A stretch of 17,482 nt of DNA from JAIYCX01 sp044351785 (GCA_044351785.1 JBILFC010000029.1:1-17482); one strand, 5' to 3'; positions 8,530 to 15,875 are shown, counted from the stretch's first letter. A program made the numbers and translations. The notes: generated by a model from the letters alone, not told the origin.

Positions 8530-8579
8530 GCCTGTTGCTCCTGCGTGAATACCCAAAAGTGTTCACGCAAGAAACAGGC
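8530..8579 (-). promoter_or_regulatory. Two-tier hairpin in the leader of the ARPP-1-like gene
   Basis: The outer stem is 7 bp (GCCTGTT 8530-8536 with AACAGGC 8573-8579). The inner stem is 10 bp with one G-U pair (8543-8552 with 8559-8568), closed by a 6-nt loop; a 6/4 internal loop separates the two. It ends 46 nt upstream of the gene's start. On the minus strand a TTTTT tract lies about 13 nt beyond it. This is a transcribed leader structure candidate (attenuator, protein-binding site or stability element); its function is unknown. Confidence 0.5.
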
Positions 8580-8744
8580 TTCTCCTCCATACTTAAGCAC
8601 AAGAAGAGAATATAATTCTTCTACCCCAAACTAAAATTTAGAAAACAAAAAAGAACTCAAAATAACCAATTTAACCAACATGTCGGTCGCTAACTCTCTA
8701 AAATACCAGCTGCAAACATGCTAAACAAGAGTTCATAGATAATT

Positions 8745-10253
8745 TTAATCTTCAAAAACCACCCCTTGTGCTAAAGGTAAATCATTTGAATAGTTAATTG
8801 CTGAAGTTAACCGCCTCATATAAGCCTTCCATGAGTCAGATCCGCATTCTCTCCCACCGCCTGTTTCTTTCTCACCTCCGAAGGCTCCTCCAATTTCAGC
8901 CCCACTTCCTCCCATATTAACATTTGCTATTCCGCAGTCAGATCCGCAAGCACTTAGGAATAATTCAATTTCGCGCATGTCGTTAGAGAATATAGAACTT
9001 GAAAGTCCCTGGGAAACAGAATTATTGATTTCAATCGCTTCTTCTATACTAGAATAAGTCATTATATATAGAATTGGAGCAAAGGTTTCTTTAAAAGCTA
9101 TTTTTGATTGAGCGCTTATTTCAACTATCGCAGGCCTTACATAATTTCCTTCTATCTTCTCCCCGCAATGCACTATGCCACCTTCAGATCGAGCTAAATT
9201 TAATGCGTTTTCAAATGCTTCTACCGCATCATTATCAATTAATGGACCGACAAGAACTCCATCTAACATCGGATTACCAATTCTCAGACTCTTATAGGAT
9301 TTAACCAACTGACTAATTAAATTATCTTTTAAGTCTTTATGAACTATAAGTCTTCTCATAGTCGTACATCGCTGTCCTGCTGTCCCCACAGCAGAGAATA
9401 ATATGGACCTCCGCGCCATATCAAGATTGGCTGAGGGAGTAATGATACAAGCATTATTCCCACCTAACTCTAAGATAGTGCGTCCGAAGCGCTTCGCCAC
9501 AACTTGGCCTATATCTCGACCCATTTCAGTGCTTCCAGTTGCACTGACTAAGGAAACATTTTTATTCTTTACTAAATATTCTCCAATAGACTTCCCGCCA
9601 AGAACCACAGAACAGATATCTCCAGCATTTAAACCGGATCTCTTATACGCTTTCTGAAATAGTTGGTGCGTATAAACTGCTGTTAAAGGAGCTTTTTCAC
9701 TCGGTTTCCAAATTATGCTATTGCCACATACTAAAGCGAGACATGCATTCCATGCCCACACCGCTGCTGGGAAGTTAAATGCACTTATCACTAGCGTTGG
9801 ACCTAATGGATGCCACTGTTCCATAAGTCTATGCCCTGGACGTTCTGAGGGCATGGTTAGGCCGTAAAGCTGCCTACTGAGCCCAACAGCATAATCACAA
9901 ATATCAATCATCTCTTGAACTTCGCCTTGGGCTTCAGTTGGGATCTTTCCCACTTCTAAGGTGATACAGTTTGCCAAGGCACTTTTATTCTCTCTAAGGA
10001 TTTCAGCGAATATTCTTATTAGTTCACCTCTTTTAGGTGCAGGCACCAGTCTCCAACACTCAAATGCTAATTTACTTCTTTCGATTACTTCTTCTAAAAT
10101 TGACTGATCAGGTTCATTAAAACTATAGATCAAACTGTTATCGATAGGACTAAAGCTATGATATTCTCTCCCCTTGCACTGAAAACTATCATCACCAATA
10201 AATGCTGTTCCAGAAATCTTTTTTATATCATCTAGCGTATTCATGCTTCTCAT
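8745..10253 (-). CDS. ALDH7-type aldehyde dehydrogenase (2-aminoadipate semialdehyde dehydrogenase)
   Basis: This enzyme should oxidise 2-aminoadipate 6-semialdehyde (in equilibrium with piperideine-6-carboxylate) to 2-aminoadipate with NAD(P)+, a step in lysine catabolism. Antiquitin/ALDH7 hallmarks are clear: SERPGHRLMEQWHPLG (about 136-151), catalytic-site Asn160 in FNFP, Lys183 in WKPSE, general-base Glu262 in LELGGNNA, nucleophile Cys296 in GQRCTT, and the C-terminal block EIGGAFGGEKETGGGREC. At 502 residues it has the usual ALDH7 length. Its ATG overlaps the stop of the upstream dehydrogenase gene as ATGA (10250-10253), so the two are translationally coupled; a second in-frame ATG sits 3 codons in. 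The substrate is inferred from family and context. A Delta1-pyrroline-5-carboxylate or betaine-aldehyde role is less likely given these signatures. Confidence 0.88.
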   Translation of the reverse strand: MRSMNTLDDIKKISGTAFIGDDSFQCKGREYHSFSPIDNSLIYSFNEPDQSILEEVIERSKLAFECWRLVPAPKRGELIRIFAEILRENKSALANCITLEVGKIPTEAQGEVQEMIDICDYAVGLSRQLYGLTMPSERPGHRLMEQWHPLGPTLVISAFNFPAAVWAWNACLALVCGNSIIWKPSEKAPLTAVYTHQLFQKAYKRSGLNAGDICSVVLGGKSIGEYLVKNKNVSLVSATGSTEMGRDIGQVVAKRFGRTILELGGNNACIITPSANLDMARRSILFSAVGTAGQRCTTMRRLIVHKDLKDNLISQLVKSYKSLRIGNPMLDGVLVGPLIDNDAVEAFENALNLARSEGGIVHCGEKIEGNYVRPAIVEISAQSKIAFKETFAPILYIMTYSSIEEAIEINNSVSQGLSSSIFSNDMREIELFLSACGSDCGIANVNMGGSGAEIGGAFGGEKETGGGRECGSDSWKAYMRRLTSAINYSNDLPLAQGVVFED

Positions 10254-11416
10254 GAAAGAACAATGTCTACCGGCTTTACGGTAACATTAGTATTATTATT
10301 TAGAGCAAAATATTTCCCAAATCTATTCTCAAGAAAGTCTTGTAGTCTAATTTCTTCTTGACCAATAAATCCTTTCTGTGGAAGTTTCTTATTTAGAAAT
10401 AAATCAACAGCCACACACATCCCAGACGCCGTTGTAATCTGAATTGCAGACCAGTCTTCACCATGCACTCTTCCGTGGTAAATCTTTCTTGCATCAGTAA
10501 TTTGACTTAGTTTTCCATTCTTTTGCCCCGTGACGGTGCAGAATATCACTACGACATCCTGGTTTGTAACTGGGATAGAGGCTTCGAATACTTCTTTTAA
10601 CTGACCTCTTTTTTCATTAAACTTCAGTTCTTCTAATAAAAACTTTACAAGCTCTCTATGGCCTAAGTACCTAACGGTTTTATAATTTACAGTCTTAGCC
10701 CTACCGCTCCAAGTATCACATAAGGTTCCAAGCCCACCCGAGGTATTAAATGCTTCGTACTTAAGTCCATCTACTGAAAAATGCTCTAATCCTTCTAAGG
10801 GTAAAACATCAATTAGTTTCCCATCATGAATAGCCTCGCAAGGGTTACAGTACTCATTGATTAAACCATCGGTTGACCAAGTAAGATTATACTTAAGCAT
10901 GTTAGTAGGATACATAGGGAGTGCTCCAACTCTCATAAGCAAAGTATCCACACTATCAAGTCTGCAAGCTAGGTCATTTCCAACAATACCTACGAATCCG
11001 GGTGCAAGTCCACATTGAGGCATAAAAACTTGCCCATCTTTACATCTAGTAGATAGGTCTAGAATAAACTTTGTAGTTTGAACATCTTCAGTAAGATCGA
11101 AATAACTCGCGCCCGCCTCAAGGCAGAGTCTAGAGATCATTTCATTCAAATAAAAAGACAAGGCACTTATAACCACGCTAGACTCTGAAATTAATTTCTT
11201 AACTTCATCTTGGCTCTGTAATAGATCTACTTGATAAGTTTTAACTGGGAAGTTCTGCTTTAACTTATCCAGCTCAGTATTAGAAATATCAGCAATAGAC
11301 ACATCATAATCATCTTCCTTGGATAAGAGCTTGGCAATAGAACTGCCTATCTTTCCCGCTCCTAGAATTAGAACCTTATGCTTGCTCATAACTTTAAAAA
11401 GAAACCTTAATTTCAT
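10250..11416 (-). CDS. Saccharopine dehydrogenase / lysine 6-dehydrogenase family protein
   Basis: This is a soluble NAD(P)-dependent oxidoreductase. A Rossmann fold opens with KVLILGAGKIGSSIAKLL (GxGxxG at residues 19-24) and is followed by an ADISN acidic strand end. Further family blocks are CGLAPGFVGIVG, LMRVGALPMYP, TSGGLGTLCDTW and NYKTVRYLGH. At 388 residues its length and block order recall bacterial L-lysine 6-dehydrogenase as well as short saccharopine dehydrogenases. Either reaction would yield the aminoadipate semialdehyde used by the overlapped downstream ALDH7 gene. An ATG at 11389 (MSKHKVLILGAG) fits the family start better; the ATG at 11416 adds nine residues, and neither has a strong ribosome binding site. 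No lysine-ketoglutarate reductase gene is in the window, which mildly favours the one-step lysine 6-dehydrogenase reading. Confidence 0.85.
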   Translation of the reverse strand: MKLRFLFKVMSKHKVLILGAGKIGSSIAKLLSKEDDYDVSIADISNTELDKLKQNFPVKTYQVDLLQSQDEVKKLISESSVVISALSFYLNEMISRLCLEAGASYFDLTEDVQTTKFILDLSTRCKDGQVFMPQCGLAPGFVGIVGNDLACRLDSVDTLLMRVGALPMYPTNMLKYNLTWSTDGLINEYCNPCEAIHDGKLIDVLPLEGLEHFSVDGLKYEAFNTSGGLGTLCDTWSGRAKTVNYKTVRYLGHRELVKFLLEELKFNEKRGQLKEVFEASIPVTNQDVVVIFCTVTGQKNGKLSQITDARKIYHGRVHGEDWSAIQITTASGMCVAVDLFLNKKLPQKGFIGQEEIRLQDFLENRFGKYFALNNNTNVTVKPVDIVLS

Positions 11417-11496
11417 TATACCACTCGAGCTAATAATTTAGATGCTTATTTCTTCAAGATAAAAAATAAAATAAAAAAATTAAGTGGCTAACAACT

Positions 11497-11502
11497 TATA
11501 AT
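11497..11502 (+). promoter_or_regulatory. Perfect -10 box (TATAAT) upstream of the glycosyltransferase
   Basis: TATAAT lies 45 nt upstream of the ATG at 11548, in the 131-bp divergent gap between this gene and the lysine operon. The position where a -35 should lie is an A-tract with no recognisable hexamer. The downstream leader contains an 11-codon ORF (MNTNSNEQDVN, 11512-11547) whose TGA directly abuts the gene's ATG, allowing translational coupling. Confidence 0.35.
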
Positions 11503-11547
11503 CTGGTAAGAATGAATACTAATTCTAATGAACAGGACGTAAACTGA

Positions 11548-13530
11548 ATGGCCCCGATACTCAGATCTATTAAAATAACATACGCTATTTTTCTGTTATC
11601 ACTTCCATTTCTTCCGCTAAAGGACCTGTTTGGCTACATCTCCGGCTTTAGATGGAATATGACCGGTTATTTTTGGATTATTTCCATTATAACTACCCTA
11701 CTCTTCTCTTACCTCGCTTTAGCTATTTTCGGAGAGAAATTTAAGAAGCTAATAGACAAATTGAGTATCTCTGAAAGCAAGTTATTGCTTGTATCAACCT
11801 TGCCGCTTGTCTTAGTTTTACTCTATACAATTAGCTACCAAGTTTTTAATCATAGACCATTACTAATTGATACCATCGTTCAATTATTTCAAGCTGAGAT
11901 TTTTAATGCTGGAAGACTAACTGCAAAGCTCCCACCATTGATGGAATTTTTTGTAACACAACACATGTTATTTGAAGAGAACGGCTGGTATGGGCAATAT
12001 CCACCTGGTCATTCTTTTATATTATTTCTTGGCTTACTAATTGGAGAACCATTGTTCTTCACTATTCTTTTAGCTGTGGCTACGGTGGCAATAATCCATA
12101 AATTCGCAAATCATCTATACGGAAAAGAGGTCGCTAATTTAAGCATAGTACTAACAATACTTTCACCATTCTTCATGTTCATGAGTGCAAGTTACATGAA
12201 TCATGTTTCTACACTATTTCTATTAAGTTCATTTCTCTATTCATTCGCCTTATGGGAGTCATCTAGTAAATGGCAGTACTTATGTCTTGCTGGCCTCTCA
12301 CTTGGATTAACAGTTACGATTCGACCTTTAGATGGGATCCCCTGCGCGCTTTCCGTTCTGATTCCAACTCTAATCTTAATTTATAAAAAACCAACATCAC
12401 TTCTAATAGGCTTAGCTTCTTTAGCTCCTGGGATCTTAGCATTCCTATGGTATAACGCTAACACTACTGGTGATCCGTTCATGCCAGGCTACTTAAAGCT
12501 GTGGGGAGCGGGTCATGAAATGGGTTTCCATGTAAATCCTTGGGGTAAGGATCATACTCCGCTAGTTGGACTTAGAAATGAGTTAGTTGATCTTCAGCTA
12601 CTTCAAGAAATGCTCTTTGAATGGTCTATCCCTTGCTTATTTCCAGTAGCTCTATTTCTTTTACTTCCAAGAAAACTTAGTTCCTGGGATAAAAGGCTTT
12701 TAGCTTTTACAGTTCTATGTCCACTTTCATATTTCGCATACTGGCATAGAGATTCATTTCTTGGGCCTAGATTTGAGTATTGTACTTTAATTGCTTGGAT
12801 ACCTTTAACTGCCAGAGCTATGTTTGTTGTTAAAGAGTCTTTATTACCTAAGTCAGTCCATCCATTTAAGCTATTTAAACCGGTGAACCTAGGCTACTTA
12901 TTTAAATCCTCCTTCTTATTGGCAGGGGTATATGCAATTGCTTTCTCTATCCCACAAAGGCTTGAGATATACAGAACCAGTCTAAATTCTTTAAAAGTAG
13001 ATCTAAAAGAAAAAGCTAAGGAAGCAGGTATAGAATCTGGTCTTATATTTGTGAAGTCTTCCTGGGGAGTAAGATTGATGTCTGAGATGAGGGGGCGAGG
13101 CTTAAGTGCATCTGATACGCAAAAAGCATATTCCTTCCTAGATCATTGTCTTCTTCATTTAACTACTAAAGACGCCATAAACAATGAACTTGATGCTAAA
13201 GAATTTTCAGAAATTGTTAACAACTTCCACAAAACACAACAAAGAGCCGTAACCACTAAAATAAACTTTGATCCAAGCCTGAAATTAACCCGAGGCCTAC
13301 GCCCCGAGCCAGAGTGTATAGATGAACTTCAATATGATCTTAAAAATGGAGAACAGAACTATACAACCTACGAACCGCACATGAGGGCTAATACCCCCAA
13401 CCTTGATGGGCCATATATATTTGCAAAAGACCTTAGATCTAGGAACAAAGAGCTAATGGCTCACTATCCGCATTTAAAGCCTTATATTTATGATGGGAAG
13501 GGGTTTATAGCGATAAAAGAACTACATTAA
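11548..13530 (+). CDS. GT39-type membrane glycosyltransferase
   Basis: A 660-residue polytopic inner-membrane protein of the ArnT/PMT-like GT-C superfamily, which uses lipid-phosphate-linked sugar donors on the periplasmic side. Membrane helices can be seen at about 11-30, 40-62, 78-98, 155-183, 198-235, 243-280, 285-302, 360-375, 385-398, 412-428 and near 452-470. The first large loop holds Asp109 (LLIDTIVQLFQAEIF) and NGWYGQYPPGHSFIL, the positions where this superfamily carries its catalytic acid and KPPL-like motif. Later come IRPLDG, NTTGDPFMPGY and GPRFEY. The last ~190 residues are soluble and periplasmic. The substrate is unknown; lipid A, an O-antigen or a protein are possible. AGGA 12 nt upstream is a weak ribosome binding site. 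It probably starts the plus-strand run that continues with the SPFH gene 77 bp later. Confidence 0.8.
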   Translation: MAPILRSIKITYAIFLLSLPFLPLKDLFGYISGFRWNMTGYFWIISIITTLLFSYLALAIFGEKFKKLIDKLSISESKLLLVSTLPLVLVLLYTISYQVFNHRPLLIDTIVQLFQAEIFNAGRLTAKLPPLMEFFVTQHMLFEENGWYGQYPPGHSFILFLGLLIGEPLFFTILLAVATVAIIHKFANHLYGKEVANLSIVLTILSPFFMFMSASYMNHVSTLFLLSSFLYSFALWESSSKWQYLCLAGLSLGLTVTIRPLDGIPCALSVLIPTLILIYKKPTSLLIGLASLAPGILAFLWYNANTTGDPFMPGYLKLWGAGHEMGFHVNPWGKDHTPLVGLRNELVDLQLLQEMLFEWSIPCLFPVALFLLLPRKLSSWDKRLLAFTVLCPLSYFAYWHRDSFLGPRFEYCTLIAWIPLTARAMFVVKESLLPKSVHPFKLFKPVNLGYLFKSSFLLAGVYAIAFSIPQRLEIYRTSLNSLKVDLKEKAKEAGIESGLIFVKSSWGVRLMSEMRGRGLSASDTQKAYSFLDHCLLHLTTKDAINNELDAKEFSEIVNNFHKTQQRAVTTKINFDPSLKLTRGLRPEPECIDELQYDLKNGEQNYTTYEPHMRANTPNLDGPYIFAKDLRSRNKELMAHYPHLKPYIYDGKGFIAIKELH

Positions 13531-13607
13531 AGCTGATTTATCTATTAGTCGATAATTAATAGTCTATTTTTATCTTTCTAATAACGCCTTTCTTAGGATC
13601 TTTTCTA

Positions 13608-14510
13608 ATGAACAATCAAACTGAAAAAAGCACGGAACATTTAGTGACCCCATATAATGGGTTTGCCGTATTATCACTATTAATTATTGGTTCTATACTG
13701 TCTATCCTGTTCCTTAAGATTCTAGGGACGATACTAATATTCGTATTCCTATTTATGCTATTTGGTTTATTTACTCTTCAACCAAATGAAGCTCGAGTCT
13801 TAGTTCTATTTGGTAAGTATTGTGGAACGGTGAAGAAAAGTGGTTTTCACTGGGCTAATCCTTTTTATTCTAGGATTAAGAATCTAGATATATCTCCCAT
13901 GATGTCAGCAAAGAATAATCAACTTGGTTATAAAGTTTCCTTAAGAGCAAGAACTCTTAACATCCATACGATAAAAGTGAATGACAAGAGCGGTAATCCG
14001 ATTGAAATTGCTGCTGTGGTTATATGGAGAGTTTCAGATACTGCTAGAGCAATTTTTGATGTAGATAACTACACTGACTATGTCACCACGCAGAGTGAGA
14101 CAGCGCTTAGGCATTTAGCAAGTCTTTATCCCTATGATCACGATGAAGAGCAAGATATGTCTCTTAGAAGTAACGTGAATGAAGTTTCAGCTGATCTTAG
14201 AAAAGAGCTACAAGAACGAGTAGAATTATCTGGGATCACTATTGAAGAAACAAGACTATCACACCTCGCTTATGCGCAAGAAATCGCACAAGTAATGTTA
14301 AGAAGACAACAAGCAGAAGCAGTGATATCCGCAAGGAAGAAAATTGTTCACGGTGCTGTTAGCATGGTTGAAATGGCACTGAAGGAATTATCAGAAAGAG
14401 GAGTAGCTGAACTTGATGGAAATCAGAAATCTAGTCTAGTTAGTAATTTAATGATAGTACTCTGCAGTGAATCTGAAGTAAAGCCTGTGATTAATACGGG
14501 TTTGAGTTAG
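13608..14510 (+). CDS. SPFH/band-7 domain membrane protein
   Basis: The 300-residue protein has an N-terminal membrane hairpin (about 20-56, two hydrophobic stretches) followed by an SPFH (stomatin/prohibitin/flotillin/HflK) domain: LQPNEARVLVLFGKYCGTVKKSGFHWANPF, IEIAAVVIWRVSDTARAIFDVDNYTDYV and ALRHLASLYPYD. A helical stretch with REEL-like, Arg/Glu-rich and Ala-rich residues (KELQERVELSGI to RRQQAEAVISARKKIV) would support oligomerisation. Proteins of this class form large membrane-associated rings that organise microdomains or regulate membrane proteases. AGGA lies 10 nt before the ATG. The AIM24-family gene follows after 69 bp in the same direction, and the two probably act in the same membrane process. 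Confidence 0.88.
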   Translation: MNNQTEKSTEHLVTPYNGFAVLSLLIIGSILSILFLKILGTILIFVFLFMLFGLFTLQPNEARVLVLFGKYCGTVKKSGFHWANPFYSRIKNLDISPMMSAKNNQLGYKVSLRARTLNIHTIKVNDKSGNPIEIAAVVIWRVSDTARAIFDVDNYTDYVTTQSETALRHLASLYPYDHDEEQDMSLRSNVNEVSADLRKELQERVELSGITIEETRLSHLAYAQEIAQVMLRRQQAEAVISARKKIVHGAVSMVEMALKELSERGVAELDGNQKSSLVSNLMIVLCSESEVKPVINTGLS

Positions 14511-14579
14511 CATCAACTAGCGTATTAATTAAGATGATGGTAAAAAATTGACATAAAATTTAGGAGATAAAGTCAAACT

Positions 14580-15362
14580 ATGAAATGTCATGAAATCGAT
14601 TATACAGTACACGGTGATGATCTTCAGTTTGTAGAAATTGGTTTAGATCCAGGTGAAACTGTAATAGCAGAAGCGGGTGCGATGATGTACCTTGAAGAGG
14701 GTATTACCTTTGAAGCAAAGATGGGTGATGGTTCTAATCCTAAGAGTGGTTTTTTCGATAAGCTTGTATCAGCTGGTGGAAGAATGCTTACTGGTGAATC
14801 ACTTTTCATGACTCACTTTACGCAAAAAGGTAGTAATAAAGGAAAAGTTGCATTTGGTGCCCCTTATCCTGGAAAGATTATTCCAATTAACCTTGCTGAA
14901 TATGGTTCAGTAACATGCCAGAAGAATTCTTTTCTATGTGCTGCTCTTGGAACTAGTATTAGTACTGCTTTTACTAAAAAGTTAGGCACTGGCCTTTTCG
15001 GTGGAGAAGGATTTATTCTTCAGAAATTAACAGGTGATGGCTTGGCTTTTATGCATGCAGGCGGAGCAATTGTTCGTAAAAGATTAAACGGTGAAAAACT
15101 AAGCTTAGACACAGGATGCTTAGTTGCTTTCTCTCCTGGGATAGATTATTCGATTGAACGCGCTGGGAATTTAAAATCAATGTTCTTTGGCGGAGAGGGA
15201 ATGTTTCTAGCCACACTTAAAGGCACGGGAGACGTATGGTTACAGTCTCTACCATTCAGTAGACTAGCTGATAGAGTATTGCAATATGCTCCTAAAGCAG
15301 GAGGATCAAATGCTGAAGAAGGATCTATACTTGGTGGTCTGTCCAAGTTAATGGAAAAATAG
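14580..15362 (+). CDS. AIM24 family protein (TIGR00266-like)
   Basis: The N-terminal block VEIGLDPGETVIAEAGAMMYLEEGITFEAKMGDG is the signature of the AIM24/TIGR00266 family. A beta-helix-like body with many Gly residues follows (FGAPYPGKIIPINL, then GEGFILQKLTGDGLAFMHAGGAIV). At 260 residues it is of normal family length, and it has no signal peptide or membrane helix. The family is related to yeast mitochondrial Aim24; the bacterial function is not established. AGGAG lies 13 nt before the ATG, rather far. Its place 69 bp after an SPFH gene suggests a membrane-organisation role, which is inference. Confidence 0.88.
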   Translation: MKCHEIDYTVHGDDLQFVEIGLDPGETVIAEAGAMMYLEEGITFEAKMGDGSNPKSGFFDKLVSAGGRMLTGESLFMTHFTQKGSNKGKVAFGAPYPGKIIPINLAEYGSVTCQKNSFLCAALGTSISTAFTKKLGTGLFGGEGFILQKLTGDGLAFMHAGGAIVRKRLNGEKLSLDTGCLVAFSPGIDYSIERAGNLKSMFFGGEGMFLATLKGTGDVWLQSLPFSRLADRVLQYAPKAGGSNAEEGSILGGLSKLMEK

Positions 15363-15395
15363 GTAAGCTATTGCTAATTCATCTTTTTTAGAAAT

Positions 15396-15447
15396 CCATG
15401 TGGATTCTAACTACGCTTCATGTTAGTTAGATATGGTATGGTTTTTT
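15396..15447 (+). terminator. Probable terminator after the AIM24-family gene
   Basis: An 8-bp stem (TCTAACTA 15406-15413 with TAGTTAGA 15424-15431) may be extended by CCAT (15396-15399) pairing with ATGG (15438-15441), which is immediately followed by six T residues (15442-15447). The stem is AT-rich and has an asymmetric interior loop, so efficiency is uncertain. It separates the SPFH-AIM24 run from the small gene at 15470. Confidence 0.4.
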
Positions 15448-15469
15448 ACATTTCTGAATGGAGGATTTT

Positions 15470-15607
15470 ATGGACGCATTAGCCCGAGCTCTCCAATTTC
15501 GAAAACTCTTTCGCAGTCTTAGTGTTAAAGCAGTAAAAGGCAGAATGAGGCGACATGCTCAGCGATTAGAAGTTCAACGACGCATGGAAAAGCAAGGAAG
15601 AAGATGA
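15470..15607 (+). CDS. Arg-rich 45-residue microprotein, unknown
   Basis: I do not recognise it. The evidence for translation is the ribosome binding site: a full GGAGG (15460-15464) sits 5 nt before the ATG, one of the best sites in the window. The product starts MDALARALQFRKLFRSL and contains 11 Arg and 4 Lys against 3 acidic residues, a net charge near +12. It could form one amphipathic helix and bind RNA, DNA or membranes. It has no membrane segment and no Cys. A terminator or attenuator-like structure follows 18 bp after the stop. The next gene is more than 400 bp downstream, across a structured stretch that may belong to the same transcript. Confidence 0.6.
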   Translation: MDALARALQFRKLFRSLSVKAVKGRMRRHAQRLEVQRRMEKQGRR

Positions 15608-15625
15608 ATCATGCCGAGGTTATTT

Positions 15626-15677
15626 ACCCTTACGAGAAAGGGTGCACACAGGTAGTACCCTTCTTTTTAAATTTTTT
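15626..15677 (+). terminator. Terminator with a competing upstream hairpin
   Basis: Three hexamers in a row alternate: ACCCTT (15626-15631), AAGGGT (15638-15643) and ACCCTT (15657-15662). The middle one can pair with either neighbour. Pairing with the third gives an 8-bp stem (one G-U) followed by CTTTTTAAATTTTTT, a good intrinsic terminator. Pairing with the first gives a 6-bp hairpin with a 6-nt loop that would block it. This is the geometry of an attenuator. A simpler reading is a plain terminator for the 45-aa gene. Confidence 0.55.
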
Positions 15678-15683
15678 CCGTAT

Positions 15684-15702
15684 AAAGTAGACCCCCTACT
15701 TT
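15684..15702 (+). repeat. Small perfect hairpin
   Basis: A 7-bp perfect inverted repeat, AAAGTAG (15684-15690) and CTACTTT (15696-15702), encloses the loop ACCCC. No T run follows directly on either strand. It lies just after the T-rich tail of the preceding terminator and could be part of the same structured RNA. Confidence 0.4.
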
Positions 15703-15790
15703 TACAAAGAGCCAAATATCTTTTATTTTTAGCATGTTAGCCTTTTGTATCGCTATATTACCCTATGTATTTTTGATTCTTCACATTTAT

Positions 15791-15828
15791 GCTATGAAAC
15801 AAGCGGTTAATAAGGCTTAATTCATAGC
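15791..15828 (+). repeat. Two-tier hairpin just upstream of boxA
   Basis: Perfect 8-bp arms GCTATGAA (15791-15798) and TTCATAGC (15821-15828) enclose a 2/2 internal loop, a second stem AAGC/GCTT and a 10-nt loop. It ends 11 nt before the boxA motif. The 3' end of a 28-codon ORF falls inside it, and the paired bases argue for an RNA role for this stretch. Confidence 0.4.
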
Positions 15829-15839
15829 AAGCCATAACT

Positions 15840-15851
15840 TGCTCTTTAACA
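15840..15851 (+). promoter_or_regulatory. boxA transcription antitermination motif
   Basis: TGCTCTTTAACA is identical to the boxA of enterobacterial rRNA operon leaders, where NusB-NusE (S10) binds the nascent RNA and protects elongation from termination. Here no rRNA follows; the next gene is the 161-aa ORF at 16038, and strong hairpins lie between. Its strand and position suggest an antitermination or processing role in that leader. A 12-nt exact match in a 430-bp gap is unlikely by chance, but the motif is AT-rich and activity is inference. Confidence 0.55.
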
Positions 15852-15875
15852 TTCAAATCTGGGTATAAGAAAGTA

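Noticed and set aside
8456..8590. 44-codon minus-strand ORF upstream of and overlapping the ARPP-1-like start
   Set aside because: No Shine-Dalgarno precedes its ATG, and most of it is the two-tier leader hairpin. It overlaps the well-supported start of the real gene in another frame.
7617..8615. Plus- and minus-strand ORFs of 98-123 aa within the ARPP-1-like gene
   Set aside because: They are alternative frames of a GC-richer gene, lack ribosome binding sites and show no recognisable domain.
14548..14553. TTGACA as the -35 of a promoter for the AIM24-family gene
   Set aside because: No acceptable -10 lies 16-18 nt downstream, where the sequence already runs into the ribosome binding region.
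15734..15820. 28-codon ORF for a hydrophobic peptide (MLAFCIAILPYVFLIL, then HIYAMKQAVNKA)
   Set aside because: It resembles a one-helix small membrane protein, but there is no ribosome binding site and its 3' end lies inside a perfect hairpin, so an RNA role explains the bases better. Conservation of the frame would revive it.
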